The notes: generated by a model from the letters alone, not told the origin. A DNA stretch of 64,000 bases from Mycolicibacterium austroafricanum (GCF_902705885.1 NZ_CACSIP010000001.1:444683-508682), one strand, 5' to 3'; numbered from the stretch's first letter, positions 1-9,479 are shown. Numbers and translations: made by a program.

Positions 1-777
1 AGGCGCGGCCCGCATGATCGCCCAAGCCGTCGCCACCGCCCGCGGCGCCGGTGTCACCGGGCGCATCCTGGTGCGCGGCGACTCGGCCTACGGCAACAGC
101 AGCGTGGTCACCGCCTGCCGCCGCGCCGGTGCCCGGTTCTCGCTGGTGCTGACCAAGACCGCCGCAGTCGTCGCGGCCATCGCCGACATCAATGACACCG
201 CGTGGATCCCGGTGTGCTATCCCGCCGCGATCCCGACACCGGTGCCTGGATCTCCGATGCCGAAGTCGCCGAAACCACCTGCACCGCTTTCAGTTCCACG
301 AAGACTCCGATCACGGCACGGTTGATCGTGCGCCGGGTCAAAGACGCCCGATACCCCGACGCCCTGTTCCCGGTCTGGCGATATCACCCGTTCTTCACCG
401 ACACCGACGAACCCGTCGACGTCGCTGACATCACTCACCGCCGCCACGCGATCATCGAAACCGTGTTCGCCGACCTCATCGACGGACCCCTGGCCCACAT
501 GCCCTCGGGACGTTTCGGGGCGAACTCTGCCTGGATACTGTGCGCGGCCATCGCCCACAACCTGCAGCGCGCCGCCGGCATCCTGGCCGGCGGTGCACAC
601 GCGGTGGCTCGCGGCGCCACCCTGCGCCGACGCCTCATCACCATCCCGGCCCGACTGGCCCGCCCCCAACGCCGACCCATCCTGCACCTACCAGCCCACT
701 GGCCGTGGGCGACGCACTGGCTCCGATTGTGGCGCAACACCATCGGCCACAGCCCGCCAGCAACCGCCCCCACCTGA
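1..777 (+). pseudogene. IS1380-family transposase, 3' part, frameshifted
   Basis: This is the C-terminal half of a DDE transposase of the IS1380 group, cut by the window edge. Residues from about position 14 read ILVRGDSAYGN and then AWIPV in one frame. The matching continuation, starting at DPDTGAWISDAEVAE, is in another frame, so one base appears to be lost between about 220 and 235. The second part carries the usual family tail: VWRYH, the HAIIETVFADLIDG block with its conserved Glu, LPSGRF-like MPSGRF, and the RGATLRRRLITIPARLA basic end. The element is therefore probably inactive unless the shift is programmed. I did not identify the terminal repeat. Confidence 0.8.
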
Positions 778-1235
778 CCAATCCGCCGAAAGGCCACGAC
801 CGGAGCACACAGGAAAAAGCTGGACAGACCAGCCGATACCCCCTGCTCACAGCCAGCAAGCGACCACCAAACCATTCCAGCCTCAGCCACGACAGCTCAT
901 CGGTGGATCAAGGCTTATGCCTCCTGGTTGTCTGGGCCGACAAGTCGCAACCTGCGCCACGACTCGCCTGTCGCCTTGCGCGATGGGTGCTTGAGCGTGT
1001 CTGACGTCGATGAGCTTCGGTGAATGGGTTGCTTCAGCTCCGTACGGCGGCGATCGACGACTCCACTCGATCAGCCTGCCCGCAGCAGAGCCCCGCGGCA
1101 GCGTCGAAACATGAATCGAACTCGGATTATCAGGCCGGGCGGCGCCGGATCGTCGCGCTGACCATCCTCAGATTCGGCGTGTTCGTCAGTAGACGGCACA
1201 GTTACGCAGCAAGGGCGTTCGCGGGACACGAACGA
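778..1235. other. Intergenic stretch after the IS remnant, no gene seen
   Basis: No reading frame with coding character was recognised between the transposase stop and the convergent PucR-type gene. The right end of the insertion sequence should lie here, but I could not define an inverted repeat without its left partner. Confidence 0.5.
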
Positions 1236-2528
1236 CTAGGACCGCCCCAAGGCTTGTGTTGGGTTCAGTGCTACTTCGCCGAGCCAATAGCACATCAGTA
1301 GGGCGACCTCGACGTCTAATCGTTCCGCGGCGATCGGGCGACCGCGGCGCTCGAGTGCTCGATTTACGCGATACTTGACGGTATTGGCGTGTATCTGCAA
1401 TTCGTTGGCGGCGGCTTTGAAGCTGGAACCGGCACGCAAGAACACCCTCAACGTGTCTCGTAGACGCTGGTCCGATGCAGTGTTCTGAGCCAACGGGCCC
1501 AGCACATCGTAAATCCATTCCTTCAGAGTCGCGTCATCGGTCATCAGCATCGAGGCCAGGGCCACACCGGGATCTCGTGCAGCGACGATCCGGTGCCGTG
1601 AGGAGCCGTCGGCTGCCACCGCGACCACACGGGCCTGCTCAGCCTGTCGGTAGGTGCGGCGGAAGCCTTCAATCCCCGGAAGTGGTTCACCGACGGAAAG
1701 TCTTGGGCCGTCAGGTTGAGCCCGGACGAAGTCGCGCAGCTGCGATAAATAGTCCGACGGGCGGTGAACCGTCATCCATGCGCATCCGACGAGGCGGTCG
1801 ATGGAGAAGTAGACCGATTGCTTCGCTCCAGTGGCGGAGACCGCGTGTTGCATGAAGCGCTCCATGGCGATGAACTCGTCGGTGTCGGCGCCCGCATCTC
1901 GGTCGAGCCATACCATGAGAGCCACATGCGTTGCGCCCAAGAAGTACCTCATAGCCGACGACGCTTCGGTCAGGTCTACGTCGCGTCCGTTGAGGATGTC
2001 TCGAATGGCTTGTGCACGCAAACTTCGTCGGCGCTCGTCCCACTCCGCGCGTTCAGTCTGATATGTCTCCAAGACCTGCTCAGACATCCAGTCGATGTAG
2101 CGGAAAGACACACGGGTGATGTGTTCAATGAGCGCCAATTTCTCCTCGGGCGGTAGGTCCGCGCTCCGAAGGCCAGCGATGATGAGGTTCAATCCATACT
2201 GGTGCCCGAGCCTGTATGCCCGCAGCAGCGCGTTGACGGGTACCTCGCGTTGCGCCATCCTCCGGGCGTGTTCAAGGGCGGCCGTCGGTGACTCCATGCG
2301 GTCGAACGGGATCGAGTGACGGACGACGGAGAACCAAGTGTCTACGTTCGCGGCGACGGTGTCACTCAGTAGCTCTTTGAGCTGTTGATCGGCAGCGAGT
2401 TCGGCAACTTGCTCAATCAGAAGGCCATGTATGGACTCGGGCAATTCTCTGACGAGGTCGCCGAGGTCTCGGAATAGGTGATGAACCGCGTGACCGGGGG
2501 TGTCTTGAACTTCGGATGAATCAAGCAC
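1236..2528 (-). CDS. PucR/CdaR-type transcriptional regulator
   Basis: A 430-residue protein with the layout of PucR/CdaR activators: a long N-terminal sensor region, a GGDEF-like middle portion, and a C-terminal helix-turn-helix of the HTH_30 type. The DNA-binding end is recognisable at about residues 360-415, where FLRAGSSFKAAANELQIH is followed by NTVKYRVNRA and a conserved LDVEVALL helix. Such proteins often control use of unusual carbon or nitrogen sources. No catabolic operon is adjacent in the same orientation, so its target is unknown. It sits between the IS remnant and the hydrolase cluster and has lower GC than the right half of the window (one sampled line, 2101-2160, is 34/60 G+C). 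Confidence 0.85.
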   Translation of the reverse strand: MLDSSEVQDTPGHAVHHLFRDLGDLVRELPESIHGLLIEQVAELAADQQLKELLSDTVAANVDTWFSVVRHSIPFDRMESPTAALEHARRMAQREVPVNALLRAYRLGHQYGLNLIIAGLRSADLPPEEKLALIEHITRVSFRYIDWMSEQVLETYQTERAEWDERRRSLRAQAIRDILNGRDVDLTEASSAMRYFLGATHVALMVWLDRDAGADTDEFIAMERFMQHAVSATGAKQSVYFSIDRLVGCAWMTVHRPSDYLSQLRDFVRAQPDGPRLSVGEPLPGIEGFRRTYRQAEQARVVAVAADGSSRHRIVAARDPGVALASMLMTDDATLKEWIYDVLGPLAQNTASDQRLRDTLRVFLRAGSSFKAAANELQIHANTVKYRVNRALERRGRPIAAERLDVEVALLMCYWLGEVALNPTQALGRS

Positions 2529-3312
2529 AGCTGCGACCGTACTCGATTACTTGTCTTTGCGAGACAACAGACGCCCGCAGGTTCGACCCTTCGAGACATA
2601 CCGATCGCGGATCCGGGTATCTACGCTGTTAAGGAGCGGTGAGCCACGTTTTACCATTTCAGCAGCCGAACGAGGCATTGCTGTGGGCCACGGCGAACGG
2701 ATGCGCGTGAAGAGGAAGGCGGAGGCATGAGTTGTCTGCTCGCAATAACCTTGTTTGCGGCCTTCGCGGCCGGAGCAGCCCCATTGCGAGGAACGATCAG
2801 CACCGCCCTGGCCGCAATAGACGACTTTCTCGATCGTTTCGGCCACGAAGTTTCCGGAACTGCTCATGCGAAGGAACGCCCGCCGCTCTGACGAGGTGGT
2901 CGAATCGGGCGCCGGATATGCCCGCCCGCCTCCCGCATACCGAAGCTGAAGCCTGGATAGCAGTAGGCTGTCCTCTGGACTCGCCCCCGGCCGTCGACTG
3001 ACTCCAAGATCCCAACAGCAGCGCCGATCTGATCCGGGTCGCCCCGGCGGCGGGTGTGTTCGTCAAGGTGTGCGGGCACTGGTTCGGAGAACTCCGACCG
3101 CTCGATCCGACCTGGACAGCGCCCACCAGCAAAATGCTTCGGTTCGAATGATAATTCGGCCCAGGCGATGGTCGAACCATACGGTTTGGCATCGCTGCCT
3201 TCGGATGCGCCGATACTGCGCCGCCGGGGTTCCGTTCATGGAGGTAGTTCTGACACCTCGACAACGAACCAGAGTGGCCGGGCCGCGGCCATCGCAGGGC
3301 CCTGAAAGACGC
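2529..3312. other. Gene-poor stretch between regulator and hydrolase
   Basis: No long frame here has recognisable family features on either strand. The overlapping frames are rich in Arg, Pro and Ser, as non-coding frames of GC-rich DNA are. One short frame with a ribosome-site-like upstream stretch (2727-2891) is listed separately at low confidence. Confidence 0.5.
2727..2891 (+). CDS. Possible small membrane or secreted peptide (54 aa)
   Basis: A short frame opens with ATG at 2727 after a purine-rich stretch (GAGGAAGG, 7 nt upstream). The N-terminus is hydrophobic, MSCLLAITLFAAFAAG, and resembles a signal peptide or one membrane helix, followed by a short polar tail to the TGA at 2889-2891. 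No homologue is recalled. The surrounding DNA shows no other gene. It could equally be chance. Confidence 0.25.
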   Translation: MSCLLAITLFAAFAAGAAPLRGTISTALAAIDDFLDRFGHEVSGTAHAKERPPL

Positions 3313-4212
3313 TCAGTCCGACGAGTCGTTCAGCGTGCGGTCGAGAAAATCTGCGACTGCCGAAGTGAAGGCGTCGTTGTCGTCGCCCGCAACCATGTGG
3401 CCCGTGCCCGAAACGTCGACAGCCTCGGCGTGCGGTACGACTTCGAGGAACTCCTCGACCGACTGCTGCGACGTCACGTCGGAGTGAACGCCGCGAATGA
3501 GAAGCGTTGGTGCTCGCACGCGGCGGGCCCCTTCGATGAGAAGGTCGCTTATGGCGCCGAATTCTTTGGCACCAGTTGCTGGGTCGCCCTGCAGGAACTC
3601 GAAGTTGGAAGCTATGAACGCCGGATCCCATCGCCAGATCCACCGACCGTCGTCGCGCTGCTGCAAGACCTTTCGGAGACCGTCCAAGTTCTTGGGCCGA
3701 GCGCGATGCCGGTTGTACTGGGCAATGACGTCCGCGGCCGCGTCGAGCGTATCGAATCCGTCGGGATGGGCGCCCATGAAAGACACGACGCGGCGTGCTC
3801 CGTGAAACTCCATTCGCGGAGTTATGTCGACCAGTACGACGGCTCCCCACAGATCGGCAGGCGCCACCAAATGCGTTCCCAACACCGTCATGCCGCCCAA
3901 GGATGCGCCAACGACAGCTGGCGGGCGGCCATCGCTGGCATATCGGCGAATCGACAGCAGGTCGGATGCAAGTCGGTCGAGATCGTATCGACCATCGGGG
4001 TCCCACTCGCTGTCGCCGTGACCGCGGGCGTCGTAAGCGACGACGGTATACCCGCGCGCGTGTAAGCGGCGCGCGGTAGTCGCCCAGGCATGGCGGTTCT
4101 GTCCACCGCCGTGCAGCAGTATGACGACCGCGCGGGCGGATTCGTGTCGGTAGACATCGGCTGCAAGGGCGGTTCCGTCTTCGTTGCGGACGCGCTCGAA
4201 CGTTGAGGTCAT
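3313..4212 (-). CDS. Alpha/beta hydrolase
   Basis: A 299-residue alpha/beta-fold hydrolase. The oxyanion loop HGGG is at residues 34-37, the nucleophile elbow GASLGG places Ser104, and the probable acid and base are Asp245 (RGVHSD) and His272 (GTGHMV). The cap region at about 135-210 is typical of peroxidase- or epoxide-hydrolase-like esterases. It is the last gene of a leftward group with a hotdog thioesterase and a TetR regulator, opposite a thiolase-like protein and an alcohol dehydrogenase. I infer that it hydrolyses an ester or lactone in a catabolic route, but the substrate is not readable from sequence. Confidence 0.85.
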   Translation of the reverse strand: MTSTFERVRNEDGTALAADVYRHESARAVVILLHGGGQNRHAWATTARRLHARGYTVVAYDARGHGDSEWDPDGRYDLDRLASDLLSIRRYASDGRPPAVVGASLGGMTVLGTHLVAPADLWGAVVLVDITPRMEFHGARRVVSFMGAHPDGFDTLDAAADVIAQYNRHRARPKNLDGLRKVLQQRDDGRWIWRWDPAFIASNFEFLQGDPATGAKEFGAISDLLIEGARRVRAPTLLIRGVHSDVTSQQSVEEFLEVVPHAEAVDVSGTGHMVAGDDNDAFTSAVADFLDRTLNDSSD

Positions 4213-4264
4213 TTGCTGTGTCCTCGATGGTCGCCTTGGGCAGCGTTCTCGTTCCGCGACCGGA

Positions 4265-4699
4265 TCACGAGGCGCTCTGGGCGACGACGGTCACTGTTCC
4301 CTGTGCGGCGCATACCGGGCGTCCCGTATTGGTGATGTCGATCCTGGCGACGCCGCTACGCTTCCCCAGCGCGATGATGTCGGCGACCGCAACGCAGACT
4401 CCACTGGACACCGGACGTAGGAGGTTCAGTTTGAATTCGGTTGTGGCCACCCATGACCCAGGTGGGATCACCGGATAGAACACCACGCCCAAGCAGTGGT
4501 CGACCATCGCTGACAGGCATCCGCCATGCAGAGTGCCGAAAGGAGTCAACAAATCGGCTCGGGCGTCCATTTCCACTACCAGTCTCCCGGCGGAGAACTC
4601 GATGTGGCGGAAGTCCAAGTACTTGGCGAGCCCTCCCGAGGTTCCCCCCGCGTGCTGGAGCTCCTCGGCTATTTGCTTGTTGAACTGGGGGAAGTCCAT
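4265..4699 (-). CDS. Hotdog-fold thioesterase (PaaI type)
   Basis: A 144-residue protein of the PaaI/YdiI thioesterase family, which releases CoA from acyl- or aryl-CoA. The signature GTLHGGCLSAMVDHCLG is at about residues 56-72, with the usual HGG turn and a downstream Asp as the candidate catalytic acid. The strand VATTEFKLNLLRPV is the second hallmark. It lies between the hydrolase and TetR genes on the same strand, which fits CoA recycling during breakdown of the cluster's substrate. Confidence 0.85.
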   Translation of the reverse strand: MDFPQFNKQIAEELQHAGGTSGGLAKYLDFRHIEFSAGRLVVEMDARADLLTPFGTLHGGCLSAMVDHCLGVVFYPVIPPGSWVATTEFKLNLLRPVSSGVCVAVADIIALGKRSGVARIDITNTGRPVCAAQGTVTVVAQSAS

Positions 4700-4747
4700 G
4701 GTCAGCGCCTCGTTTCGTTCAGCGATACCGATGCCATCGCTGAGACA

Positions 4748-5395
4748 CTACTCCGCAGTTGTCGCAGCAATGCAACTGTGAGTGTCGGCCAGTAGCGCGG
4801 GAAGCAGGAATCGGCGCAAGAAAGCATCGATTCCTTCGGGGCTGCGGTGCCGGGGGCCGCGAACCGCGAGCAAGCTGAGGATGATGCGCAAAATCCATTC
4901 GGCGGCGTCATCGACCGAAACGCCGGCTTCGAGTTGATGCCAGTGTGCGGCGAACACGGGTCGCAGAAACTCGGCGACGAGTTCGAACAGCGCCACCGAC
5001 GTTCCCTCGGCCAGTCCCACGCCGGCGAGTTCATCGTCGCTGGCGAAGAGCATGCCGATTATCGGTTCGCGGCGTGCCGCGCGCACCGTGACTGCAACGA
5101 AGTCCAATATGGCAGAGCCCAAGTCGGTGTGCGCCAAGATCCGTCCGCTGGTGCGGTGCAGGTAGCGTTCCGCTGCGCGGACGATGACACCGGATACGAC
5201 GGATTCGCGACTAGCGAAGTAGCGATAGACCGTGGCGCGCGATACGCCCGCATGCCTGGCGATATCCTCCATCGTGGTGCCCGACAGCCCCTTGCCTTGC
5301 AGGCACGTTTCGGCGGCGTCGAGTAGGCGATCGCGCGCCATATCGCGGTTTCGCCCAGGAGTCGCGTCGCCCCGCCGCAACGATCTCTTCGTCAC
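4748..5395 (-). CDS. TetR-family repressor of the catabolic cluster
   Basis: A 215-residue TetR protein. The N-terminal helix-turn-helix reads GTTMEDIARHAGVSRATVYRYF at about residues 39-60, and the rest is a helical ligand-binding domain. It is transcribed away from the thiolase-like gene. The 126-bp gap between them carries an imperfect palindrome at 5445-5470, a good candidate operator for controlling both directions. The ligand is probably a CoA thioester or hydroxylated intermediate of the neighbouring enzymes; that is inference. Confidence 0.85.
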   Translation of the reverse strand: MTKRSLRRGDATPGRNRDMARDRLLDAAETCLQGKGLSGTTMEDIARHAGVSRATVYRYFASRESVVSGVIVRAAERYLHRTSGRILAHTDLGSAILDFVAVTVRAARREPIIGMLFASDDELAGVGLAEGTSVALFELVAEFLRPVFAAHWHQLEAGVSVDDAAEWILRIILSLLAVRGPRHRSPEGIDAFLRRFLLPALLADTHSCIAATTAE

Positions 5396-5444
5396 GGGTA
5401 CGAGTATGCCCTGTCAAGGGACCCGCTCTGTCGAACACCCGCGG

Positions 5445-5470
5445 TTGTCGCATGGAAACGGATGTGACAA
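5445..5470. promoter_or_regulatory. Candidate TetR operator
   Basis: An inverted repeat TTGTCGCAT-N8-ATGTGACAA, 8 of 9 arm positions complementary, lies between the divergent TetR and thiolase-like genes. Size and place fit a TetR dimer site. Confidence 0.5.
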
Positions 5471-5521
5471 TATCGCAGTCGTGTCGCATAGAAGACCTCG
5501 ACGATGAGCGTGATCTGACCG

Positions 5522-7015
5522 TTGGCCATCCCACCACGCACTCCGGTTGTCGTCGGCGTCGGTGAACTGACACATCGCGGTGAAGGCACCGTCGATCCCA
5601 TCGATTTGGCCGCCGAGGCCGCGCGTCGAGCGCTGCATGATGCTTCGGCCGCGATCGGGCATCGCATCGATACCGTGGCGACGCCCGGAATCTTGATGAT
5701 CCCACGCGACAACCCCGCGTCGAGGATTGCCGAAGCGACTGGGCTGACGCCGGATCATCGCATCAGTTGTCCGGTCGGCGGCAACACCCCCCAGTATCTG
5801 GTCGAGGTCCTCGGCCGCCGCATTTGGCGCGGCGTCAGCGACGGGGCTCTGATCGTCGGAGCGGAAAGCGGCGCGTCAGCACGCAAAGTCGCATCCGGTA
5901 GCGCACTTTTGGAGCCCAAACCCATCGCAGCACAGGACGAGTCACTCGGTGACACCCGCCCGGGACTGAGCGAAGCCGAGGTGGGCGCCGGGTTACATTG
6001 GCCGCACGAGGTGTACCCGATCTTCGAATCCGCGATCGCGGCCCGATCAGGCCGCACATTCGACGAACAGCGCCGCTGGCTGGGTGACTTGATGGCTCCG
6101 TTCACGGTTGAGGCGTCCCGACATCTCGAGCAGGCCTGGTTTCCGCGTGCCCGTAGCGCAGACGAGCTCAGCACGGTCTCCCCGGCTAACCGGATGGTGT
6201 GCGAGCCGTATCCGAAGCTGCTCAACAGCATCATCGCCGTGGATATGGCTGCCGCTTTCGTGATCATGGCCGCCGAAGTCGCCGAGGAACTCGGAGTGCC
6301 CAGTGATCGTTGGGTCTTCCCGTGGTCGTCGGCCACATGCAACGACGTGTATTTCCCGGTTCAGCGGCCTGATCTGGGTCGTTCCGCCGGAATAAGGGCC
6401 GCCGGCAAGGCGGTATTGGCGGCCAGTGGACTTCACATCGACGACATTAGATGGTTTGATTTCTACTCTTGCTTTCCTTCCGCGGTCGAGGCGGCGATCG
6501 ACGCCTTGGATCTCGACCCGGCGGATGACCGCGGGTTCACGGTGACCGGCGGACTGCCCTACCACGGAGGGCCGGGTAACAACTATGTCAGCCATTCGAT
6601 CGTCGAGATGGTGCGACGCTGCAGGAGCGACCCGGACGCCGTCGGGCTCGTGTCCGGACTGGGCTGGTACATCACAAAGCACTCGCTGGGTCTGTGGTCG
6701 GCGACTCCACCGCCAACGGGATGGCAGACTCCGGACATGGCCGATGCGCAGTCTGCGATCGACGGCACCTCCCTCCCGGTCGCTTCTCCCGCCGACGCAT
6801 CCGGAGAGGCGACCATAGATGGATACACGGTCGTGCACGACCGTGACCAAGGCCCCTCCTGGGTGCCGATTTTCGCGCGCATGACCGACGGCCGCCGCGT
6901 CGCGGCGCGCAGTGACGATGCCGAGGTGGCGGTGGCAATGTCACGAGACATGTGCGTCGGACACCAAGTCGCCGTGCGGCAGGCGGACGGACACGTCGAA
7001 TTCGAACTGTCGTGA
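5522..7015 (+). CDS. Thiolase-like protein (TLP1 type) with extra C-terminal domain
   Basis: A 497-residue thiolase-superfamily protein annotated in relatives as acetyl-CoA acetyltransferase. It begins with TPVVVGVGE, has ISCPVGGN at about residue 82, and ends with HGGPGNNYVSH (about 350) and a roughly 70-residue appended domain (TVVHDRDQG to the end). That layout matches the thiolase-like protein 1 group with its added OB-fold-like C-terminus. The TTG at 5522 is the first possible start, because the frame has a stop at 5516-5518. The stop overlaps the GTG of the next gene, so the two are translationally coupled. The classical nucleophilic Cys context is not obvious, so thiolase activity is uncertain. 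Confidence 0.8.
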   Translation: MAIPPRTPVVVGVGELTHRGEGTVDPIDLAAEAARRALHDASAAIGHRIDTVATPGILMIPRDNPASRIAEATGLTPDHRISCPVGGNTPQYLVEVLGRRIWRGVSDGALIVGAESGASARKVASGSALLEPKPIAAQDESLGDTRPGLSEAEVGAGLHWPHEVYPIFESAIAARSGRTFDEQRRWLGDLMAPFTVEASRHLEQAWFPRARSADELSTVSPANRMVCEPYPKLLNSIIAVDMAAAFVIMAAEVAEELGVPSDRWVFPWSSATCNDVYFPVQRPDLGRSAGIRAAGKAVLAASGLHIDDIRWFDFYSCFPSAVEAAIDALDLDPADDRGFTVTGGLPYHGGPGNNYVSHSIVEMVRRCRSDPDAVGLVSGLGWYITKHSLGLWSATPPPTGWQTPDMADAQSAIDGTSLPVASPADASGEATIDGYTVVHDRDQGPSWVPIFARMTDGRRVAARSDDAEVAVAMSRDMCVGHQVAVRQADGHVEFELS

Positions 7016-8109
7016 ACGCCGACGCGCTCGTGCTGACCAAGCCGCGCACCCTTGAACGGCGGCATCTTCCGGTGCCGCGCATCGACGACGAGTCCGGTCT
7101 CCTGCGGATCGAGGCGTGCGGGCTCTGCGGAACCGACCACGAGCAGTTCAGCGGACACCTGCCGACGGGGTTCGCCTTCATCCCCGGACACGAGATCATC
7201 GGCGTCATCGAGGGAATCGGTGACGCCGCGCGCGAGCGTTGGGGCGTCTCGGTGGGTCAGCGAGTCGCCGTCGAGGTGTTCCGATCGTGTCGGGAGTGCG
7301 ACTCGTGCGGCCGCGGCGAGTATCGCAGGTGCTCGAGCAACGGCCTCGCCACCATGTTCGGCTTCGTCGACGTGAACATCCCGCCCGGCCTGTGGGGAGG
7401 CTATGCAACCCACCTGCATCTGCCGTTCGATTCCATGCCGTTGCCGGTCCCGGACGGACTCGACCCGATCGTCGCGACGTTGTTCAATCCGCTTGGGGCA
7501 GGGATCAAATGGGCTGCCATGTTGCCCGAGACAAGCCCGGGCGACGTCGTCGCGGTCCTCGGACCAGGGATCCGCGGGATTTGTGCTGCCGTAGCCGCCA
7601 AGGAGGCCGGAGCGGCATTCGTCGCGATGACCGGGGTCGGCCCTCGCGACCGAACTCGGCTAGCCGCAGCCCACCAGTTCGGCGTGGACCTGACCATCGA
7701 CGTCACCGAAGACGACCCGGCGCAGGCCCTGCAAATGGCGACCGGCCGGCTCGCAGATGTCGTCGTCGACGTCACCGCGAAGGCGCCAGCCGCATTCGCG
7801 GACGCCGTCGGACTCGCGCAGCCCGGCGGACGCGTGGTGGTCGCGGGCACACGCGGCGGCGGCGGAGCGCCGGGCTTCGAGCCAGACCTGCTCGTATTCA
7901 AGGAACTACGCATCTTCGGTTCGTTGGGGGTCGACTACCCCGCCTACCAGAGCGCCATCGAGCTGCTGGTCTCTAGGCGTTGGCCCTTCGAAGAATTGCA
8001 CCGCGAGATCACCGGTTTCGCCGGCCTGCCCGGGCTGCTCGACCTTCTGGCCGGCAACGAGCCGGACCGGGTCCCCGCTCTGCACAACGTCTTTGTGCCG
8101 ATCGCCTGA
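7012..8109 (+). CDS. Zinc-dependent alcohol dehydrogenase (MDR family)
   Basis: A 365-residue medium-chain dehydrogenase starting at GTG 7012, which overlaps the preceding stop by 4 bp. Catalytic zinc ligands are in CGLCGTDHEQF (about residue 38) and GHEIIG (about 62). The structural zinc loop CRECDSCGRGEYRRC is complete with four Cys. The nucleotide-binding turn VAVLGPGIRGICAA replaces the usual GxGxxG with GPGIRG. It should oxidise an alcohol with NAD(P), and sits in an operon with a thiolase-like protein and a CMD-like protein. A longer in-frame extension upstream is unlikely given the coupled start. Confidence 0.85.
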   Translation: MNADALVLTKPRTLERRHLPVPRIDDESGLLRIEACGLCGTDHEQFSGHLPTGFAFIPGHEIIGVIEGIGDAARERWGVSVGQRVAVEVFRSCRECDSCGRGEYRRCSSNGLATMFGFVDVNIPPGLWGGYATHLHLPFDSMPLPVPDGLDPIVATLFNPLGAGIKWAAMLPETSPGDVVAVLGPGIRGICAAVAAKEAGAAFVAMTGVGPRDRTRLAAAHQFGVDLTIDVTEDDPAQALQMATGRLADVVVDVTAKAPAAFADAVGLAQPGGRVVVAGTRGGGGAPGFEPDLLVFKELRIFGSLGVDYPAYQSAIELLVSRRWPFEELHREITGFAGLPGLLDLLAGNEPDRVPALHNVFVPIA

Positions 8110-8144
8110 CAGCGCCAACTAGCGCCCAACCGGAAGGATCCACC

Positions 8145-8720
8145 GTGAGCAGCCAAAGCCGGGTTGACATGCTTGCCCTGACAGATGCCCGCGAGCGCGC
8201 CGCTCAATGCGGGATTCCGGACGCCATGGCTGAACTGTCTGTTTTCAGGATCGCGCTTCATCAGCCCCCTGTAGCCGTCGCATTGCATGGAATGCTGGAG
8301 GCGTTGCTGTGGAAAGGCGCGCTGGATGCGCGGCTACGGGAGCTGATCATCATGCGAATCGGCTGGGTCACTGATTCGGTCTATGAGTGGACGCAACACT
8401 GGAGGGTTGCCCGCTTGCTCGATGTGCCCGAACGCGACCTGCTCGGGGTGCGCGACTGGCAGAACGCCGGCCACTTCGGCGAAGCCGAGCGGGCGGTACT
8501 GGCGGCGACAGACGAGACGTTGCGTGACGGCACCATCTCGGATGAAACCTGGGCTGAGTGTCAGCGCGCGTTGCACGGGGACCCGGCCGTCCTCGTCGAA
8601 CTCGTCGCCGCGATCGGGAATTGGAGATTGTTCTCAGCGCTGCTGCGGTCCTTGCACGTGCCGCTAGAAGACGGCCTCGAAGGATGGCCCCCTGACGGAG
8701 TTCGACCCTCCGTTGACTGA
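8145..8720 (+). CDS. Carboxymuconolactone decarboxylase-family protein
   Basis: A 191-residue all-helical protein of the CMD/AhpD-like fold. The core RLRELIIMRIGWVTDSVYEW followed by TQHWRVAR matches the CMD motif with its conserved E, Y-E-W and H. It lacks the CxxC pair of AhpD peroxidases, so it is not a disulfide reductase. The start GTG 8145 has the ribosome site GGAAGGA about 6 nt upstream. It is last in the thiolase/dehydrogenase operon; its role in that pathway is unknown. Confidence 0.8.
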   Translation: MSSQSRVDMLALTDARERAAQCGIPDAMAELSVFRIALHQPPVAVALHGMLEALLWKGALDARLRELIIMRIGWVTDSVYEWTQHWRVARLLDVPERDLLGVRDWQNAGHFGEAERAVLAATDETLRDGTISDETWAECQRALHGDPAVLVELVAAIGNWRLFSALLRSLHVPLEDGLEGWPPDGVRPSVD

Positions 8721-8751
8721 AGGGTGATCGGCTCGCCATGTCGACTCCGTG

Positions 8752-9300
8752 CTATGACTCTGCCCCTAGCACCTGTTGGTCGGGATCTGACGATGTCGAA
8801 CGGTCGGGCGGTTGCATCTGCAGACGGCGATTCCACCACCGAGGATTGCGCCGGGCCTGAAGACTGAGCCGACGGAATTCCATCCGCTGCAGTCGAAGGA
8901 GAACTGGAACACCCAGCAGCGGGACGATCGCACCACGGACCGCACCTCGGCGACCATTCTCCAGCAATCCGGCTACAGCACTGAGCCCCGAAATGTAAAG
9001 AATACCGTTGTAAGGCACCAGGATTGGGCCGCATAGTCCTTCGCACTCGGACAGGCTTGGCACACCAAATCTCCAGCGCTTCGGCCAGTGTATGAAGTGA
9101 GCCAACACGGTCGTCAGGAACAGGCCGTTCACAACACCGAGGACAGCCTCGTGACGCTTATCGGCACGTTCCGCCATGCGAAGTACTACTGCGGTGCTCA
9201 TGCCCCAACCCGTCGCTGCCGGCACCGGACCAATCACCGACGCGAACGGCATCGCAACTCCGGACAGCAATTCGTAGAAGACATGCGCGCTCGCTGACAC
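8752..9300 (-). CDS. Small integral membrane protein, unknown function
   Basis: About 182 residues from the GTG at 9300. Three or four hydrophobic segments are visible: FYELLSGVAMPFASVIG near the start, GLFLTTVLAHFIHW, ILVPYNGILYISGLSAVAGLL, and AIVPLLGVPVLL. An Arg-rich C-terminus follows (RRLSLQARRNPRWWNRRL), positive-inside in style. I do not recognise the family. The frame stays open to 9417, so an earlier start (ATG at 9378 or beyond) is possible. It is convergent with the CMD-like gene and lies downstream of the metal hydrolase gene. Confidence 0.55.
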   Translation of the reverse strand: MSASAHVFYELLSGVAMPFASVIGPVPAATGWGMSTAVVLRMAERADKRHEAVLGVVNGLFLTTVLAHFIHWPKRWRFGVPSLSECEGLCGPILVPYNGILYISGLSAVAGLLENGRRGAVRGAIVPLLGVPVLLRLQRMEFRRLSLQARRNPRWWNRRLQMQPPDRSTSSDPDQQVLGAES

Positions 9301-9479
9301 GGCGCCAACTTGTGTGCAGATTTGCCGGGACGTCTTCGGACGCTGACGGGACGGCGGTAATGGCCCTTCCGCCCGCATCAGCGGAATGCCTGAACGCGCG
9401 ATGCGGCCACGGCGCAACGCACTTCTTCGTGAAGAGGTCGTTCCATATGGCGGCTTTCACCACAAAAGTACTTGTCGAC

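Noticed and set aside
3070..4065. 331-codon plus-strand frame
   Set aside because: It lies opposite the alpha/beta hydrolase gene, whose catalytic motifs are intact; the antisense frame has no family features.
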